From Alteromonas lipotrueiana (GTDB lineage: Bacteria > Pseudomonadota > Gammaproteobacteria > Enterobacterales > Alteromonadaceae): 64,000 nt of DNA. Of the stretch, positions 46,285-56,300 are shown piece by piece. A program made the translations under genes and the position numbers. The stretch lies in NCBI RefSeq assembly GCF_019249245.1, contig NZ_JAESDK010000015.1, forward strand, positions 1 to 64,000. Reading direction: 5' to 3'. Position 1 is the first letter of the stretch; every line of letters starts with the position of its first letter. The notes below the pieces were generated by a model, which did no database searches, was not told the origin of the DNA, and was given only the letters and a program-made list of their open reading frames with translations.

Positions 46285-47118
46285 TTATTTTCGTATTTCC
46301 GAGACACGGTTTTGAAAGGTCTTGTAGGAAATCCGATTCTCAGTACCAGAGGCACTAACCCATATCAGAGATCTCTCGTTAACTTCGGAGAGGATAGACT
46401 CGGGATCTATATTGTCGTCTTCTTCCCAGGTATTTCTTAATAGCGCCCATAACTCTGATGCTCTTTTTCTTGGATGGCTAGCTATCATGTGCTCTATCAG
46501 ACGGTGGAAAGCATTTTTTGAGCGCTCTTTATCAGCTTTAGCTCTTTGCTCTTCCTTGAATAAACCAAGCTCCACGAGCGTTTTATGAGTTATTACAAGA
46601 TCTTTCATTTCATATCTGTGAGAGGGAAAGTCTATATGCATACTTGCGTTTTGGCCTTGTAGTGGGAAGAAGTACCCCGAGTCAGGTTCACCGGTCGCAT
46701 TTTCTATCCTTGTTGTAGTATTATTTTCTATGGCAAAAAGTCGCTCAAACTCAACTTCCTCTACATCAATGTGAAGCCACTTTGAAATGAAATTATTAGG
46801 TGGTTTTATGCTGTTGGGGCAATCAATACTGAGTGTCTCGACCGTGTCCTTCTCGAGCAAATAGCAGTTGCTTGCGTCTGTGTAACCATTTTCGAGCAAA
46901 GCGTCATTATGATAATGCTTGAGCTCAACGAGACCAAAGTACGAAACACAACCGTAAGCGTCGAATCTATGAGCATCTTCCTTTCCTGCGATAAATGCAC
47001 AGTAAGTTCTGAAAAAGCATAGAGGTAATTGGTCCCTTTCCATCAAGTAGCGAATATCGTAAGAACAGATATTGTACTTGTCTTGAAGTTCTTCCAGGCG
47101 GTAATAAAGTTTCTTCAT
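46285..47118 (-). CDS. hypothetical protein of the integrated element
   Basis: 277 residues from the ATG at 47118, where KKLYYRLEELQDKYN begins; an earlier in-frame start at 47160 would add 14 residues. The N-terminus followed by SYDIRYLMERDQLPLC looks like a short helical DNA-binding or regulatory module; the C-terminal 100 residues are charged and helical. No function can be named. It lies between the AlpA-like unit and the control region 47161-48395. Confidence 0.65.
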   Translation of the reverse strand: MKKLYYRLEELQDKYNICSYDIRYLMERDQLPLCFFRTYCAFIAGKEDAHRFDAYGCVSYFGLVELKHYHNDALLENGYTDASNCYLLEKDTVETLSIDCPNSIKPPNNFISKWLHIDVEEVEFERLFAIENNTTTRIENATGEPDSGYFFPLQGQNASMHIDFPSHRYEMKDLVITHKTLVELGLFKEEQRAKADKERSKNAFHRLIEHMIASHPRKRASELWALLRNTWEEDDNIDPESILSEVNERSLIWVSASGTENRISYKTFQNRVSEIRK

Positions 47119-47234
47119 TTTTTTATCTCTAAGGCTGTTCGGGTAGTATCTCGAGTCCAAATCATATGGTTACAACTCATCCAGTTTGTTCACTACCATA
47201 CTTCATCTGTTAATTTTGAATTTAGGGTATAAGT

Positions 47235-47417
47235 GTGAAGTACAACGCAGAGGCTTACTACGAGGGACTTAAATGCGGACGGTATGGTACCAATACTTAC
47301 CAAGAATGCTCAGATGGATTTGATAATTATGAAAAAGGTGTGACGCAAAGGTTGAAGTGGGCTTCTAGCGATGAGCTTGATTTACTTCTCAAAAACGAAA
47401 CAACCTTGATCGGATAG
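47235..47417 (+). CDS. small RMF-like protein (possible)
   Basis: 60 residues from a GTG. The pattern AYYEGLKCGRYG then CSDGFDNYEKGVTQRLKW recalls the ribosome modulation factor / CrpP-like fold (aromatic-x-x-G, Cys, then G-x-x-x-R/W). Divergent from the 277-residue gene. Short, weak ribosome site; it may be a real small regulator or a chance frame. Confidence 0.4.
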   Translation: MKYNAEAYYEGLKCGRYGTNTYQECSDGFDNYEKGVTQRLKWASSDELDLLLKNETTLIG

Positions 47418-48395
47418 CGTCATTCAACTACCTCTTAAAAGAAAGTTGTCATGAGGTGGACATACCTTACGAATAATGACTATATGCCTGTCAGAATTCT
47501 CGTAAAGAGTATAGTCTATTAGGCTCATCGCTGAACGCGCAGCTCTGAATAATCGTTACTGAAACAGAAAAGCGTTTTGTCGACCTGAACTAATAGGTTT
47601 ATTAGTTAGCCTATTAGACTTGCTATTAGCGCTTATAACTGCGGGCTTAAGCTAAGGGAAATGCGGCCTAGAAGCGTATTTAAGCCTAATAGGCTATGGC
47701 GTTTTAAATCGTCGATAAAAGGACAGGTAGCAGTAACTGAAAATTTAAACGCTTGACTAAAGAGAATTATCTCACCAGTCTGATTTATCTTCTCCGAAGA
47801 TTTGAGCGGCGCTGGGCCACCACACCCAAAAAGAATTACTACGTGCTTGGAAGCTTAATAGCGACAATTATATTCTGTTTCATATTTGAAAGTGCAGCCT
47901 GATGCCCCTCAGCTATTTCGGGATTAGGTGCTTTGATCGATAAATGGATACCAAATTGAATAGTTTTAAATAGATTTATGTGGATACACCGTTTAAGCGT
48001 TGACTTTTCTCTGAGTGAAAAGCGAGACTGACTGAGAAGTGTCGAGAGAAGCAATAGTACCGACAGTCGTCATCCATGAATAACAAATCTTCGTGCTTAA
48101 CTTACACACTTAATAAGCAGCGCATTTCTCCTATAAAATTTATGGTTTCAATTTTTTGAATAGCTACTTTCATATGGTTCGCCTAAAAATATCTAAATAG
48201 ATAAGATGACGCTTTGTATTCTCTAATAAAGCCGTTAGAAATGGACCATATTTTACTGAGGAATGGCAAAAATCTAGAGGTTGCTAAAGGTATATGTCAA
48301 CTTAACAGATATAACGTAAAATAATCACGTCTTACATAATTTAATTGCCGAAAGCTAAAATAAATATATTACGGAAAAGTAAAGGGTCTATTTAT
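47418..48395. promoter_or_regulatory. 978-base control region without a clear gene
   Basis: AT-rich. Contains three copies of AGCCTAWTAGRC: reversed at 47514-47525, and forward at 47608-47619 and 47683-47694, plus the perfect inverted repeat AACTAATA/TATTAGTT at 47588-47607. These look like binding sites for a regulator or the replication protein. A 71-codon minus-strand frame at 47839-48054 is weak. From 48060 to 48395 lies the AT-rich leader of the NACHT gene. Confidence 0.5.
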
Positions 48396-50351
48396 ATGGA
48401 AGGAATAGAGAGTAAAGTTGCATTAGAAGCAGCAAAGCCAGCTAGTGGACTGATTGCTGCGATTTTAGAGCAAAAAATAAAAAAAATACGCGCTTGGACT
48501 GAAGCAAGAGAGCTAAAAAGTAAACTGAAGGAGGATGTATTAGCTAAGTTAATGGAAAATTATCTTTCAAATTTAGCACACAAGGTCTCTGAAATTACCA
48601 GTATCGCCTTTCCTCAAATTAAGCTTCCTATAAATGAAACTTATGAGCCGCTTTCTCTCCATGTTTCTTCGCAAGGTTCAGTTGTAAAAAGAGAAGTATC
48701 TTTTGAAAGTATTTTAAATGCCTCCAAATCAAATTTATTACTGATTGATAGAGCAGGTATGGGTAAAAGTACGTTTTCTAAGTATGTTGTTTCACAAATA
48801 CTTCTAAAGTCAGAGAGAATACCTATCTTTTTCGAGCTTAGAAAAATTAACATGCAGGAAAATTTAATTGAAAATTTAGCTAAGCTATTTGATGGAATCG
48901 GTGAAGATTTTGATAGAAATTTATTCTACAAACTATTAAGTGCTGGTAAATTTTACGTTGTAGCAGATGGTTTCGATGAGGTTCCTTTAGAGGCACAAGA
49001 GAAATTATCCACATACCTTAACGATTTATCTATAGATGGAGGTGATAACTTAATTTTTTTAACCTCCCGGCCGCAAAATAATTTGCCTGATATTGTTAGA
49101 TGTAAAAAACTAGAGTTCAATTCTTTTTCAAAGGAACAAGCCATATCATTGATTAAACGATATGATAGATTCAGAGGTTTAAATGTCGGTGAAGGATTAA
49201 TTAAACAGCTTGATAGCGTTCCTGAAAAGCTACTCGAGACCCCGCTTCTCGTTTCTCTATTATATCGCACGTATGGTGTAAATAACTCAATTGCAGACAG
49301 AGTCTGCACATTCTATGATGATATTTACAATGCCCTATTCAAGGGTCACGATATAATGAATAAAAACAATTATACAAGGAAAAAAAAGTCTGGCTTAGAC
49401 TTTGAGGATTTCAGAAGACTTTTAAGATCTGTGTGTTTTTATATGTCTATATCAAGGATGACTTCTTTTGAAAGCTATACCAAGGCTATTGAGCATATAC
49501 GGGAAGCATCAAAACGCGCCAATATTGCACCTACTACAGCTGATAATTTCCTAGATGACCTACTTGTTTCAGTTCCTTTAATGACTAAGGAAGGCTTAGA
49601 AATTAAGTTTCTACATAAGACAATTCTGGAGTACTTTGCAGCTGAATATCTTATATACCATAGCGATAGTAAAAAGAAGGTTCTGCAATTATTTAATAGT
49701 AAATACTTTCAGTCCTTTGGGAAAGTTTTTGATTTTATTTATGATATTTCACCAAGCTTATTTGAGTCCACGGTTACTTTCTTTTGGGCAAGTGAAATTG
49801 TCAGTTTGGAACCAAAAATGGATCAAGTCGAACTAGTATTTCGTTCTTTAAATCTCACTCATAAATTTGCTTTTGGGTTATGGGATGTTCGTAAATATAC
49901 TTTAGAAAATACAGAGCGCTTTGATGATTCTAAAACATCAGTTCCGTTTAATTTTATGCAGTTGAGCTACGCTAAATTGGAAATAGATGAAGTTGACTAT
50001 TACTGTGTTTTTATGGTGAGTACAGGGGATATAAAGTATCATCAATTAGCTTTTAAAGAATTGCTCGTTTCAGGGCAAGAAGAAAGAATAACCCACCCAT
50101 ATGCTGAAGCAAACCATGAAGATGACTTTAAAAAGATAAAAAAGAATTGTTGGATAACTTTCAATGATAGTAATGTAAATATTTTTAAAGAAAACACATG
50201 GTTGTATTTCTCGGCTATGGACTTCCTATCTTCTCGAAGTGGTTTAGGTATGGAAGCTGTAAATCCATCTATAGAAAATGCCAAAATATTGGTAGACAGA
50301 GTCAATGAAGAGGCCAAATATGATGAAGAAATTGAAGGCTATTTGAGTTAA
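48396..50351 (+). CDS. NACHT-type STAND NTPase, probable defence protein
   Basis: 651 residues from the ATG at 48396 (AAAGGG seven bases upstream; a TTG at 48345 is less likely). An N-terminal helical domain (about 1-100) is followed by NACHT: Walker A DRAGMGKSTF near 125, VVADGFDEVP (Walker B with the extra acidic residue) near 190, FLTSRPQ, then LLETPLLVSLLYR and the winged-helix segment LEIKFLHKTILEYFAAEYL. The C-terminal sensor is unlike common repeats. Bacterial NACHT proteins include many anti-phage factors. AT-rich, unlike the chromosome. Confidence 0.83.
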   Translation: MEGIESKVALEAAKPASGLIAAILEQKIKKIRAWTEARELKSKLKEDVLAKLMENYLSNLAHKVSEITSIAFPQIKLPINETYEPLSLHVSSQGSVVKREVSFESILNASKSNLLLIDRAGMGKSTFSKYVVSQILLKSERIPIFFELRKINMQENLIENLAKLFDGIGEDFDRNLFYKLLSAGKFYVVADGFDEVPLEAQEKLSTYLNDLSIDGGDNLIFLTSRPQNNLPDIVRCKKLEFNSFSKEQAISLIKRYDRFRGLNVGEGLIKQLDSVPEKLLETPLLVSLLYRTYGVNNSIADRVCTFYDDIYNALFKGHDIMNKNNYTRKKKSGLDFEDFRRLLRSVCFYMSISRMTSFESYTKAIEHIREASKRANIAPTTADNFLDDLLVSVPLMTKEGLEIKFLHKTILEYFAAEYLIYHSDSKKKVLQLFNSKYFQSFGKVFDFIYDISPSLFESTVTFFWASEIVSLEPKMDQVELVFRSLNLTHKFAFGLWDVRKYTLENTERFDDSKTSVPFNFMQLSYAKLEIDEVDYYCVFMVSTGDIKYHQLAFKELLVSGQEERITHPYAEANHEDDFKKIKKNCWITFNDSNVNIFKENTWLYFSAMDFLSSRSGLGMEAVNPSIENAKILVDRVNEEAKYDEEIEGYLS

Positions 50352-50422
50352 AATATTTTAATAATCGTAACTTAATTTTCGAGATTGTGGGTAACTTTTA
50401 TAAATTTTTTTTAAAGTAGACA

Positions 50423-51655
50423 TTAGAGCAAATTTACCGCTGCGGCCTTATGCTCAGGTGCCAAATGTGCGTACCTGAGCGTCATATCTAATGAACCATG
50501 CCCAAGTAGCTCACGGGTAGTATTCAAATCTACTCCGGCCATTACTAGTTTGCTAGCAAAGTGGTGGCGAAAGTCATGAAAACGAAAGTCGATAATCTTA
50601 GCGCTTTCCAACAAAGCTACCCAGGCTTTCTTGAAGTCCTTAATTGGCTGGCCGTTTTCACCTTCAAAAACCCAGTGCAGGGAACCGCAATCCAGCTTCC
50701 AGTTGAGCAGCGCAGACTTGGCTTTTTGATTAAGCGGAATGTGTCGAGCTTTTCCGCTTTTGGCATTAGCCGCTTTCACGGTCACAAATTCCCTTTCAAA
50801 GTTAACATCAGCCCAGGTAAGGCTAAGTATCTCACCTTTTCGCATACCGGTATTCATAGCGACTATCACCAGAGGCGCTATATGATCCGCAAACGTGCGA
50901 TTACTCAAATCAGGTAGTAACGGGTAGCCGCGCTCTGTTCTGTGCTTGTTGCCATTCTCACGGTCTTTTTTAATACGATAGTCTCGGGCGGCGAGGGCGC
51001 GTTTCAGTGCTTCTTCTTCCTCAAAACTTAGATAGCGAATATGGGTGTTGTCTTCGCGCAGCATCTTAACCTTTCTCAGGTCGTGCTTTTCTATCACTTC
51101 CCACTCGACTGCTCTGCTCATGATAGATTTAAGCGTAGTGAAGCGCCGGTTGATGGTGGCGTTGCTGCGTTTAACTTTCATCATGTCTGTACGGCGGCGC
51201 TCGACTACCGCGGCAGTAATATCTTTTAGCTGCATAGGTAGCAGGGTAGGGAAGTTCTTTTTGAGGTTTTTTAACTCCTGTTCACCAGACTTGGGATACT
51301 GGGCGCTGTACCAGGGCGCAAACTGTAAATCCAAAAATGCTTCCAGCGTGGTTAACCTGGATTTTCTTTCCTGGGCTTTTAGCTCTTTTTTGTGTTCATG
51401 AGGATCAACCCCCTGAACCACAGAAGCACCTGCTGCTTTTGCTGCGTCTCTGGCTTGCGCCGGAGTTATTTCAGGATGAGTGCCCAGCTTCACATTCTGC
51501 TGTTTGCCATTGTGCCGATAATACAAAAAATAGGTAATTCTGCCTTTCGGGCTTATTCGCGCATGAAAGCCAGATATCTCTGTATCATTTAGCCGCTTAT
51601 CATCAATTTTGAGGCTCGAAATCGTCGAGTTTGAGATCTTCTTTTTGATAGTCAT
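50423..51655 (-). CDS. tyrosine integrase of the element
   Basis: 410 residues. N-terminal DUF4102-type arm-binding domain (ARISPKGRITYFLYYRHNGK, LGTHPEITPAQARDAAKAA), SAM-like core-binding region, and catalytic domain: Arg in NTGMRKGEIL near 270, HDFRHHFASKL near 358, LLGHGSLDMTLRYAHL with the nucleophile Tyr near 393. P4-like integrases of this kind insert in tRNA genes. It lies at the right end next to attR and reads inward. Confidence 0.95.
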   Translation of the reverse strand: MTIKKKISNSTISSLKIDDKRLNDTEISGFHARISPKGRITYFLYYRHNGKQQNVKLGTHPEITPAQARDAAKAAGASVVQGVDPHEHKKELKAQERKSRLTTLEAFLDLQFAPWYSAQYPKSGEQELKNLKKNFPTLLPMQLKDITAAVVERRRTDMMKVKRSNATINRRFTTLKSIMSRAVEWEVIEKHDLRKVKMLREDNTHIRYLSFEEEEALKRALAARDYRIKKDRENGNKHRTERGYPLLPDLSNRTFADHIAPLVIVAMNTGMRKGEILSLTWADVNFEREFVTVKAANAKSGKARHIPLNQKAKSALLNWKLDCGSLHWVFEGENGQPIKDFKKAWVALLESAKIIDFRFHDFRHHFASKLVMAGVDLNTTRELLGHGSLDMTLRYAHLAPEHKAAAVNLL

Positions 51656-51682
51656 TTCAAAATATGTAGCAAATATGTAGCA
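51656..51682 (+). repeat. right arm-type site of the integrase (putative)
   Basis: Near-identical partner of 40581-40607 (one mismatch in 27). It directly abuts the integrase start, so integrase binding here could also repress its own gene. Confidence 0.75.
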
Positions 51683-51824
51683 GATTGAGTGATTTTGGGT
51701 GAGTTTACATGAACAAGGGTGAACAAACTATGAATTTCACTACTATAGTAAAAACAAGGGCTTATGTAGTGTTTTTTGTTTTTTCTGTTCACTGAGCGTC
51801 ACTAAAAAACACTATATTTCTTGG

Positions 51825-51851
51825 CTCCGGAGGCAAAGGTCATAGGTTCGA
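51825..51851 (+). repeat. attR core (27-bp copy of the tRNA segment)
   Basis: Identical to 40490-40516. After it the tRNA sequence is interrupted at the T-loop by 51852-51925, and ATCCTATC (the T-stem 3' strand) resumes at 51926-51933. Confidence 0.9.
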
Positions 51852-51925
51852 CAAAATCGTCGGGAGCGATTTTGAACGCGCTTCAGCGCGGCCCGTAAGG
51901 GCGAGGGGCAGGGACGCGCCGAGTA
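51852..51925. repeat. 74-bp triple-hairpin insertion in the attR tRNA remnant
   Basis: Three perfect hairpins in a row: CAAAATCG/CGATTTTG (51852-51874), CGCGC/GCGCG (51877-51890) and GCCC/GGGC (51891-51902), then a G-rich tail. It sits between TTCGA and ATCCTATC of the former T-arm. REP- or MITE-like by shape; family not recognised. Confidence 0.65.
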
Positions 51926-52023
51926 ATCCTATCTGCGTATTAAACAGAAAGTCTAATTCTGACAAAACACTGTCAGAATACGACGTTTATTGAATTGCCT
52001 GACAAGTAAATCACCTGTTTCTC

Positions 52024-53211
52024 TCAGTAGTCCCATTGTGTCGGCTTGCAGCGATAGCGAGAGTGAGGTTCGGCTTTGCGCTCGCCACCTTGTTGCTCTA
52101 TTACTTCACATATTTGGGTGGTCTGAACATTATCTCGCGCAGTTGTTCTTCCCCATATTGAAACAATGCCTGAGGCGGTTTCATCACAACTAGGTGCCGC
52201 ATCAAATGCATGAACGGTATTGCGCTCAAAGTAGGTAAAATAATTGCCATTAGGAGACTTTGGAACAAACCATGCGGGCAAATCGGTGTCTTGGTTAGCG
52301 TCAATTATAAACGAGCTATCTTCACTGCTATGCTCAAACAACGCACTGTCAGAATGGGCAGCAAAAAAGCGGTTTTCAGTACCGCATGAAGGCGTTGTCA
52401 GCGGGAGGTAGAATTCTTGCGGGTGATGATAGTGATATGGGTAGAAGGTATCGCTAAGCTGGATTGTCATGCCAAGCTCTGCACCAACACTTTCACCATT
52501 AATCGATTTTATGCGCAGTAGTCCCCAGGGGCCCATAACCTCTGCATATGTATAGCCACCACGAAATCGATCATTATGCGCTTTTTCAGCATCAGCATAA
52601 AAAGGTAACCAGCCTACAGCAGCCCAAAGTTCTGGCAGCGCGTTCGCTGTTATATTTGTTTCCAGATAATCCGGCATGTGGCTTTGAGTCACGATAGACC
52701 AGAACTCATTCGCTAGAGTTAAACCCGCCTTTTTCAAATCTCCAGACTTTTTATCATAAAACTCGGTCAGCGTAGGTCGGTCAAGCCAGCCGGCAACTTT
52801 CCATGAAACTTTCAGCTCTTCATTGGCAGTATAAAGCGCCAATGCGTCATAATTTTTTTGGCTATCAAAGCAGGCTTTGGCCGCATTTGGATTGGCCAGC
52901 ACCGCATCTACATGCTTAATCACTTTTTGCACGTCACGATAACCTGTTGTGCAGTCTCGGGCGATATTGGCGCTGCCATTGTTGGTTTCGGTAATCGCTA
53001 ACGGCCCTGCCTCACATCCTTGTTTTTTGGTCAGAATCTCCTTAACGCCCCTCAGGTACGTTAAGGTTTGTTGCCACAATATCTGCGACTCTTTGGTGTT
53101 TTGGGTGGTGGTGTCGATGTTTTCATCGCATACAAAGTCTGTTGCAATACTTAACGACGAAAACATTAGCAATTGGGCCCCGGCAATATACCGCTTAACT
53201 TGTTTGTTCAT
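52024..53211 (-). CDS. dddY: periplasmic DMSP lyase, DddY-like
   Basis: 395 residues with a signal peptide (hydrophobic 10-23). Splits dimethylsulfoniopropionate to DMS and acrylate. The cupin-type metal site YHYHHPQEFY is near 258-267 and a further His lies in NTVHAFD near 333; spacing agrees with the two His, Glu and catalytic Tyr known in DddY and with its distal His. Length matches DddY (about 400). It stands alone: no acrylate pathway, DMSP transporter or regulator adjoins it. It lies 172 bases past attR, outside the element. Confidence 0.8.
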   Translation of the reverse strand: MNKQVKRYIAGAQLLMFSSLSIATDFVCDENIDTTTQNTKESQILWQQTLTYLRGVKEILTKKQGCEAGPLAITETNNGSANIARDCTTGYRDVQKVIKHVDAVLANPNAAKACFDSQKNYDALALYTANEELKVSWKVAGWLDRPTLTEFYDKKSGDLKKAGLTLANEFWSIVTQSHMPDYLETNITANALPELWAAVGWLPFYADAEKAHNDRFRGGYTYAEVMGPWGLLRIKSINGESVGAELGMTIQLSDTFYPYHYHHPQEFYLPLTTPSCGTENRFFAAHSDSALFEHSSEDSSFIIDANQDTDLPAWFVPKSPNGNYFTYFERNTVHAFDAAPSCDETASGIVSIWGRTTARDNVQTTQICEVIEQQGGERKAEPHSRYRCKPTQWDY

Positions 53212-53307
53212 GGCACTTCTCTTGGACGGATAATATAGAAATATTCCTATGTTCTTACGATAAAAATATCCAAAAGATCCTCATGCTAGAATGCTGCAAA
53301 GCCGCTA

Positions 53308-56300
53308 CTATTGCACCTGATGCTCTAACCGCCACGTTATGTTCATCGGTTTTTCACTGATATGCTTTTCGTATATTACTTCGCCATGAAACATAAAAGG
53401 GGCGGCGGTTTTACCCTGTAATTTATGCTCTCGCACAAACAGGTAGAACTTAGCTCCATCTTTTTCATGGTTGATAATTTGTTGACCCCGTTTATTAGTT
53501 GGCGAGGTGCTGTTTTGCGATTGCCAGTGAAAATGGGTTTGGCTTTCGAAGTGATCGTGAAAACGTAAGTTAGTGGCTTTACCTGCTTTATTCAAAGTCA
53601 CTAACAACACGTGCGCATTATAATTGGGTAAATATATATGCCCTGCGTGCCAATTACCTGGGTTGAAGGTTTCACCAAATAATTCGGGAATGTCTTCGCG
53701 CATAAACTCTTTGCCTACAAACAAGTTTAAGGGATCGACTTTGCCTTTTAACCGAGCAAAGGTAGTCATATCTTCGGTGGCTAACATATCTTCGTAGTCA
53801 GGGTTGGCGGCTCTCAATAAGTAATTGCCTTGCGTGTCTTTTAAAATTTTACGTAACAAATACTGATTATCACCACTACTATCTTGACGTTCGATGGCGA
53901 TTGTAGAATTGCTAATCGAGCCAGCATTGGCGGGAGTGATTTGTTCAAACAACAAATAATCGCCATCTTGAATAGGCGACTTTCCGCCGTTCATGGAGTT
54001 GCCGGAGGCCCGCGCGATAAAGTGTTTGCCCGCGGTTAAACTGCCATATCCGTCTGGCATCACCACTTGTTCAGACTGTTCAGCGTTACCAGTTTTAAAG
54101 TGACCACAGGCAATTTTGATATCCGGGAAAAAGGGTAGCGTTGCCGCTTCAATAGCTGGCTTGGTAAAGGTCGCTATAGTGCTGTCCAAAGCGGGCAGGT
54201 TACGCTGTTTGTAATAACCCAAACGCTGCTCGTTAATTTCATTGGTCATTCTAGCCAGGGTTTGCGTGTATTCGACTGGGGCAGGCTGAGTGAAAGTGAA
54301 ATGCTTATCAGTAAATGAAAACCATGCTCGTTGCGAACCTCGTTCCTCGGTACACCAGAATGTCACTGGGTTTATACGCCAATGCGTCTGCCAGGCTGTA
54401 TCACTCACATTTTCTAACGGTTGCTTTGATGCAGGTAGATCTGCTTGCCACTTGGGGTGAGTGATGAACCATTGCTTCGCCCATTCGCTTAATGTGGCCA
54501 GCGATATTGATTGGTTTAAAGCATCATTGGCTAGCAAGGTTTCCAACAAAACCAACTTATAGGATTTGGCAGTTTTAGTGATGGCCAAATCTTTAAACCA
54601 CTGCATGTGACTTTCTAGCACTGCCAGTTCGTCAGCCTGCATATCGCCCATCTCATCCACAAACTGCCACCATGAGCCGTAATTATTGCGCAGCTTGGCT
54701 TCAGAGTTACCATTTTGCCAAAACTCGTTATAGGTCGGCCGGCGGCCGAGACTGGTTTTTAACTGTTGGTATTGCAAGGGCAACGCATCGTCAGCCAAGC
54801 TTTCAAGAAAATCGATAAACGCCAAATCAAAATTGATATAACAACCGTCGGGTAGCAGTTTTTCAGGCGCTTTAGCCAGTTGAATCAGCTTAGTGCGGCT
54901 GGGAGTGCCAGCTACTAGGGTTGCCAGCAACAATTCAGGGCGGTTTAAAAAGCTATGGTGGTTGCCTACAAAATCCAATACTACTAATCGTTCTTTTTGC
55001 GTATGCTTGCGTAAACCCCTGCCCAGTTGCTGCAAGAATAAAATCTTTGATTCGGTGGGGCGCAGTAACAGCACCGTATCGATGTGGGGCGCGTCGACCC
55101 CTTCATTGAACAAATCGACCGAAAACAATACATTGATTTTGCCTTGCTTCAGTTGGTCCAGAGCTTCGGAGCGCGACAGCGTTGAGTCAGAGTGAACACT
55201 GGCTGAGGCAATACCATTATTGTTAAAAAACTCGGCCATATAATCAGCATGTTTTTGGGAAACACAAAACGCCAGGGTGTATGTCTGAGCTTTGTCCTGC
55301 CATTCCTTTAATGCATGCTTGGCCCGCATGACGGTAGCCAGTTTGGTAGAAAGCTTTTCTGGGTCAAACCGACCGCTACGCCATGGGATATGCTCATAGT
55401 CCACGCTGTTATCAAAGATACCGTAATAGCTGAACGGGCAAAGCACCTTTGAGGCAACTCCCTCAAACAGGTTTTTCTGATACACAAAGTTATGGTGACA
55501 TAACGCTAGAATGTCTGAGCCGTCGGTACGTTGGGGTGTGGCAGTCAGACCGAGCAAAAATGTCGGCTTGAAATGGTTTAGCAGCTGTTGGTAGCTGCCT
55601 GCAGCAGCGTGATGAAATTCATCTATCACGATATAGTCAAACGTTTCGGGTGCGAAAGTATCTAAATGTGACTGCCGCCCAATGGTTTGAATTGAGCCAA
55701 ATAGCATGTCGTATTCAGCATCTTTTTGCTGGCCGGTATAGCGGCCAACTTTTTTGTCTGGCATTACGGCTAGGAAGCTGGATTCGGCCTGCAGCAGAAT
55801 TTCTTCCCGATGAGCCACAAACAACACTTTACAAGCATGACACTGGGCAGCATCAAAGGCTGCTAGGTAGGTTTTACCCATACCGGTCGCCAGTACCACC
55901 AGCCCGCGCTTGTTGCCTTGCTGACGTGTACCTACCAGTGCTTCCAGTGCCTTTTGCTGGTGGCCAGTAGGTGTTGGAGGCACGTGCTCTTTTTCATCCG
56001 GCAGGTCAGCTGCAGAAGGCTGAGCGACAACATTTCGGGCATACTCATAGCGCTTTTCGTATTCAGCAATCCAGTCATAAGAAAGCGCCATTACATTGGG
56101 GTGGCCAAGTAAACGCCGGAACTCTGTGCGTATATGGTTGAGTTTAGCCAAAGAGGCAGTGTCGGTACTGTCTGGGTGATCGATACGGTAATTCCATTCG
56201 ATGCCGTCAGTTAACGCAGTTTTACTGATATTGCTAGAGCCAATGAACGCGGCCGCAGAGTGCAGAAGGGTGTCTTCTTCGCGCACAAAAATGTAGGTTT

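Larger units (their letters stand above)
40490..51851. mobile_element. integrated satellite-like element in tRNA-Arg, with defence cargo
   Basis: Bounded by a 27-bp direct repeat of the tRNA segment at 40490-40516 and 51825-51851. It encodes, from left, IetS-like protease, IetA-like ATPase, gpA-type replication protein, wHTH-like protein, AlpA-like protein, a hypothetical, a short protein, a NACHT protein, and a tyrosine integrase at the right end. Putative arm sites lie inside both ends (40581-40607 and 51656-51682). No capsid, tail or conjugation genes are seen. The NACHT region is clearly more AT-rich than the chromosome. About 11.4 kb. Confidence 0.9.

Noticed and set aside
47839..48054. 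71-codon minus-strand frame in the element control region
   Set aside because: The C-terminal half reads plausibly, but only a TTG start without ribosome site is available; left as unproven.
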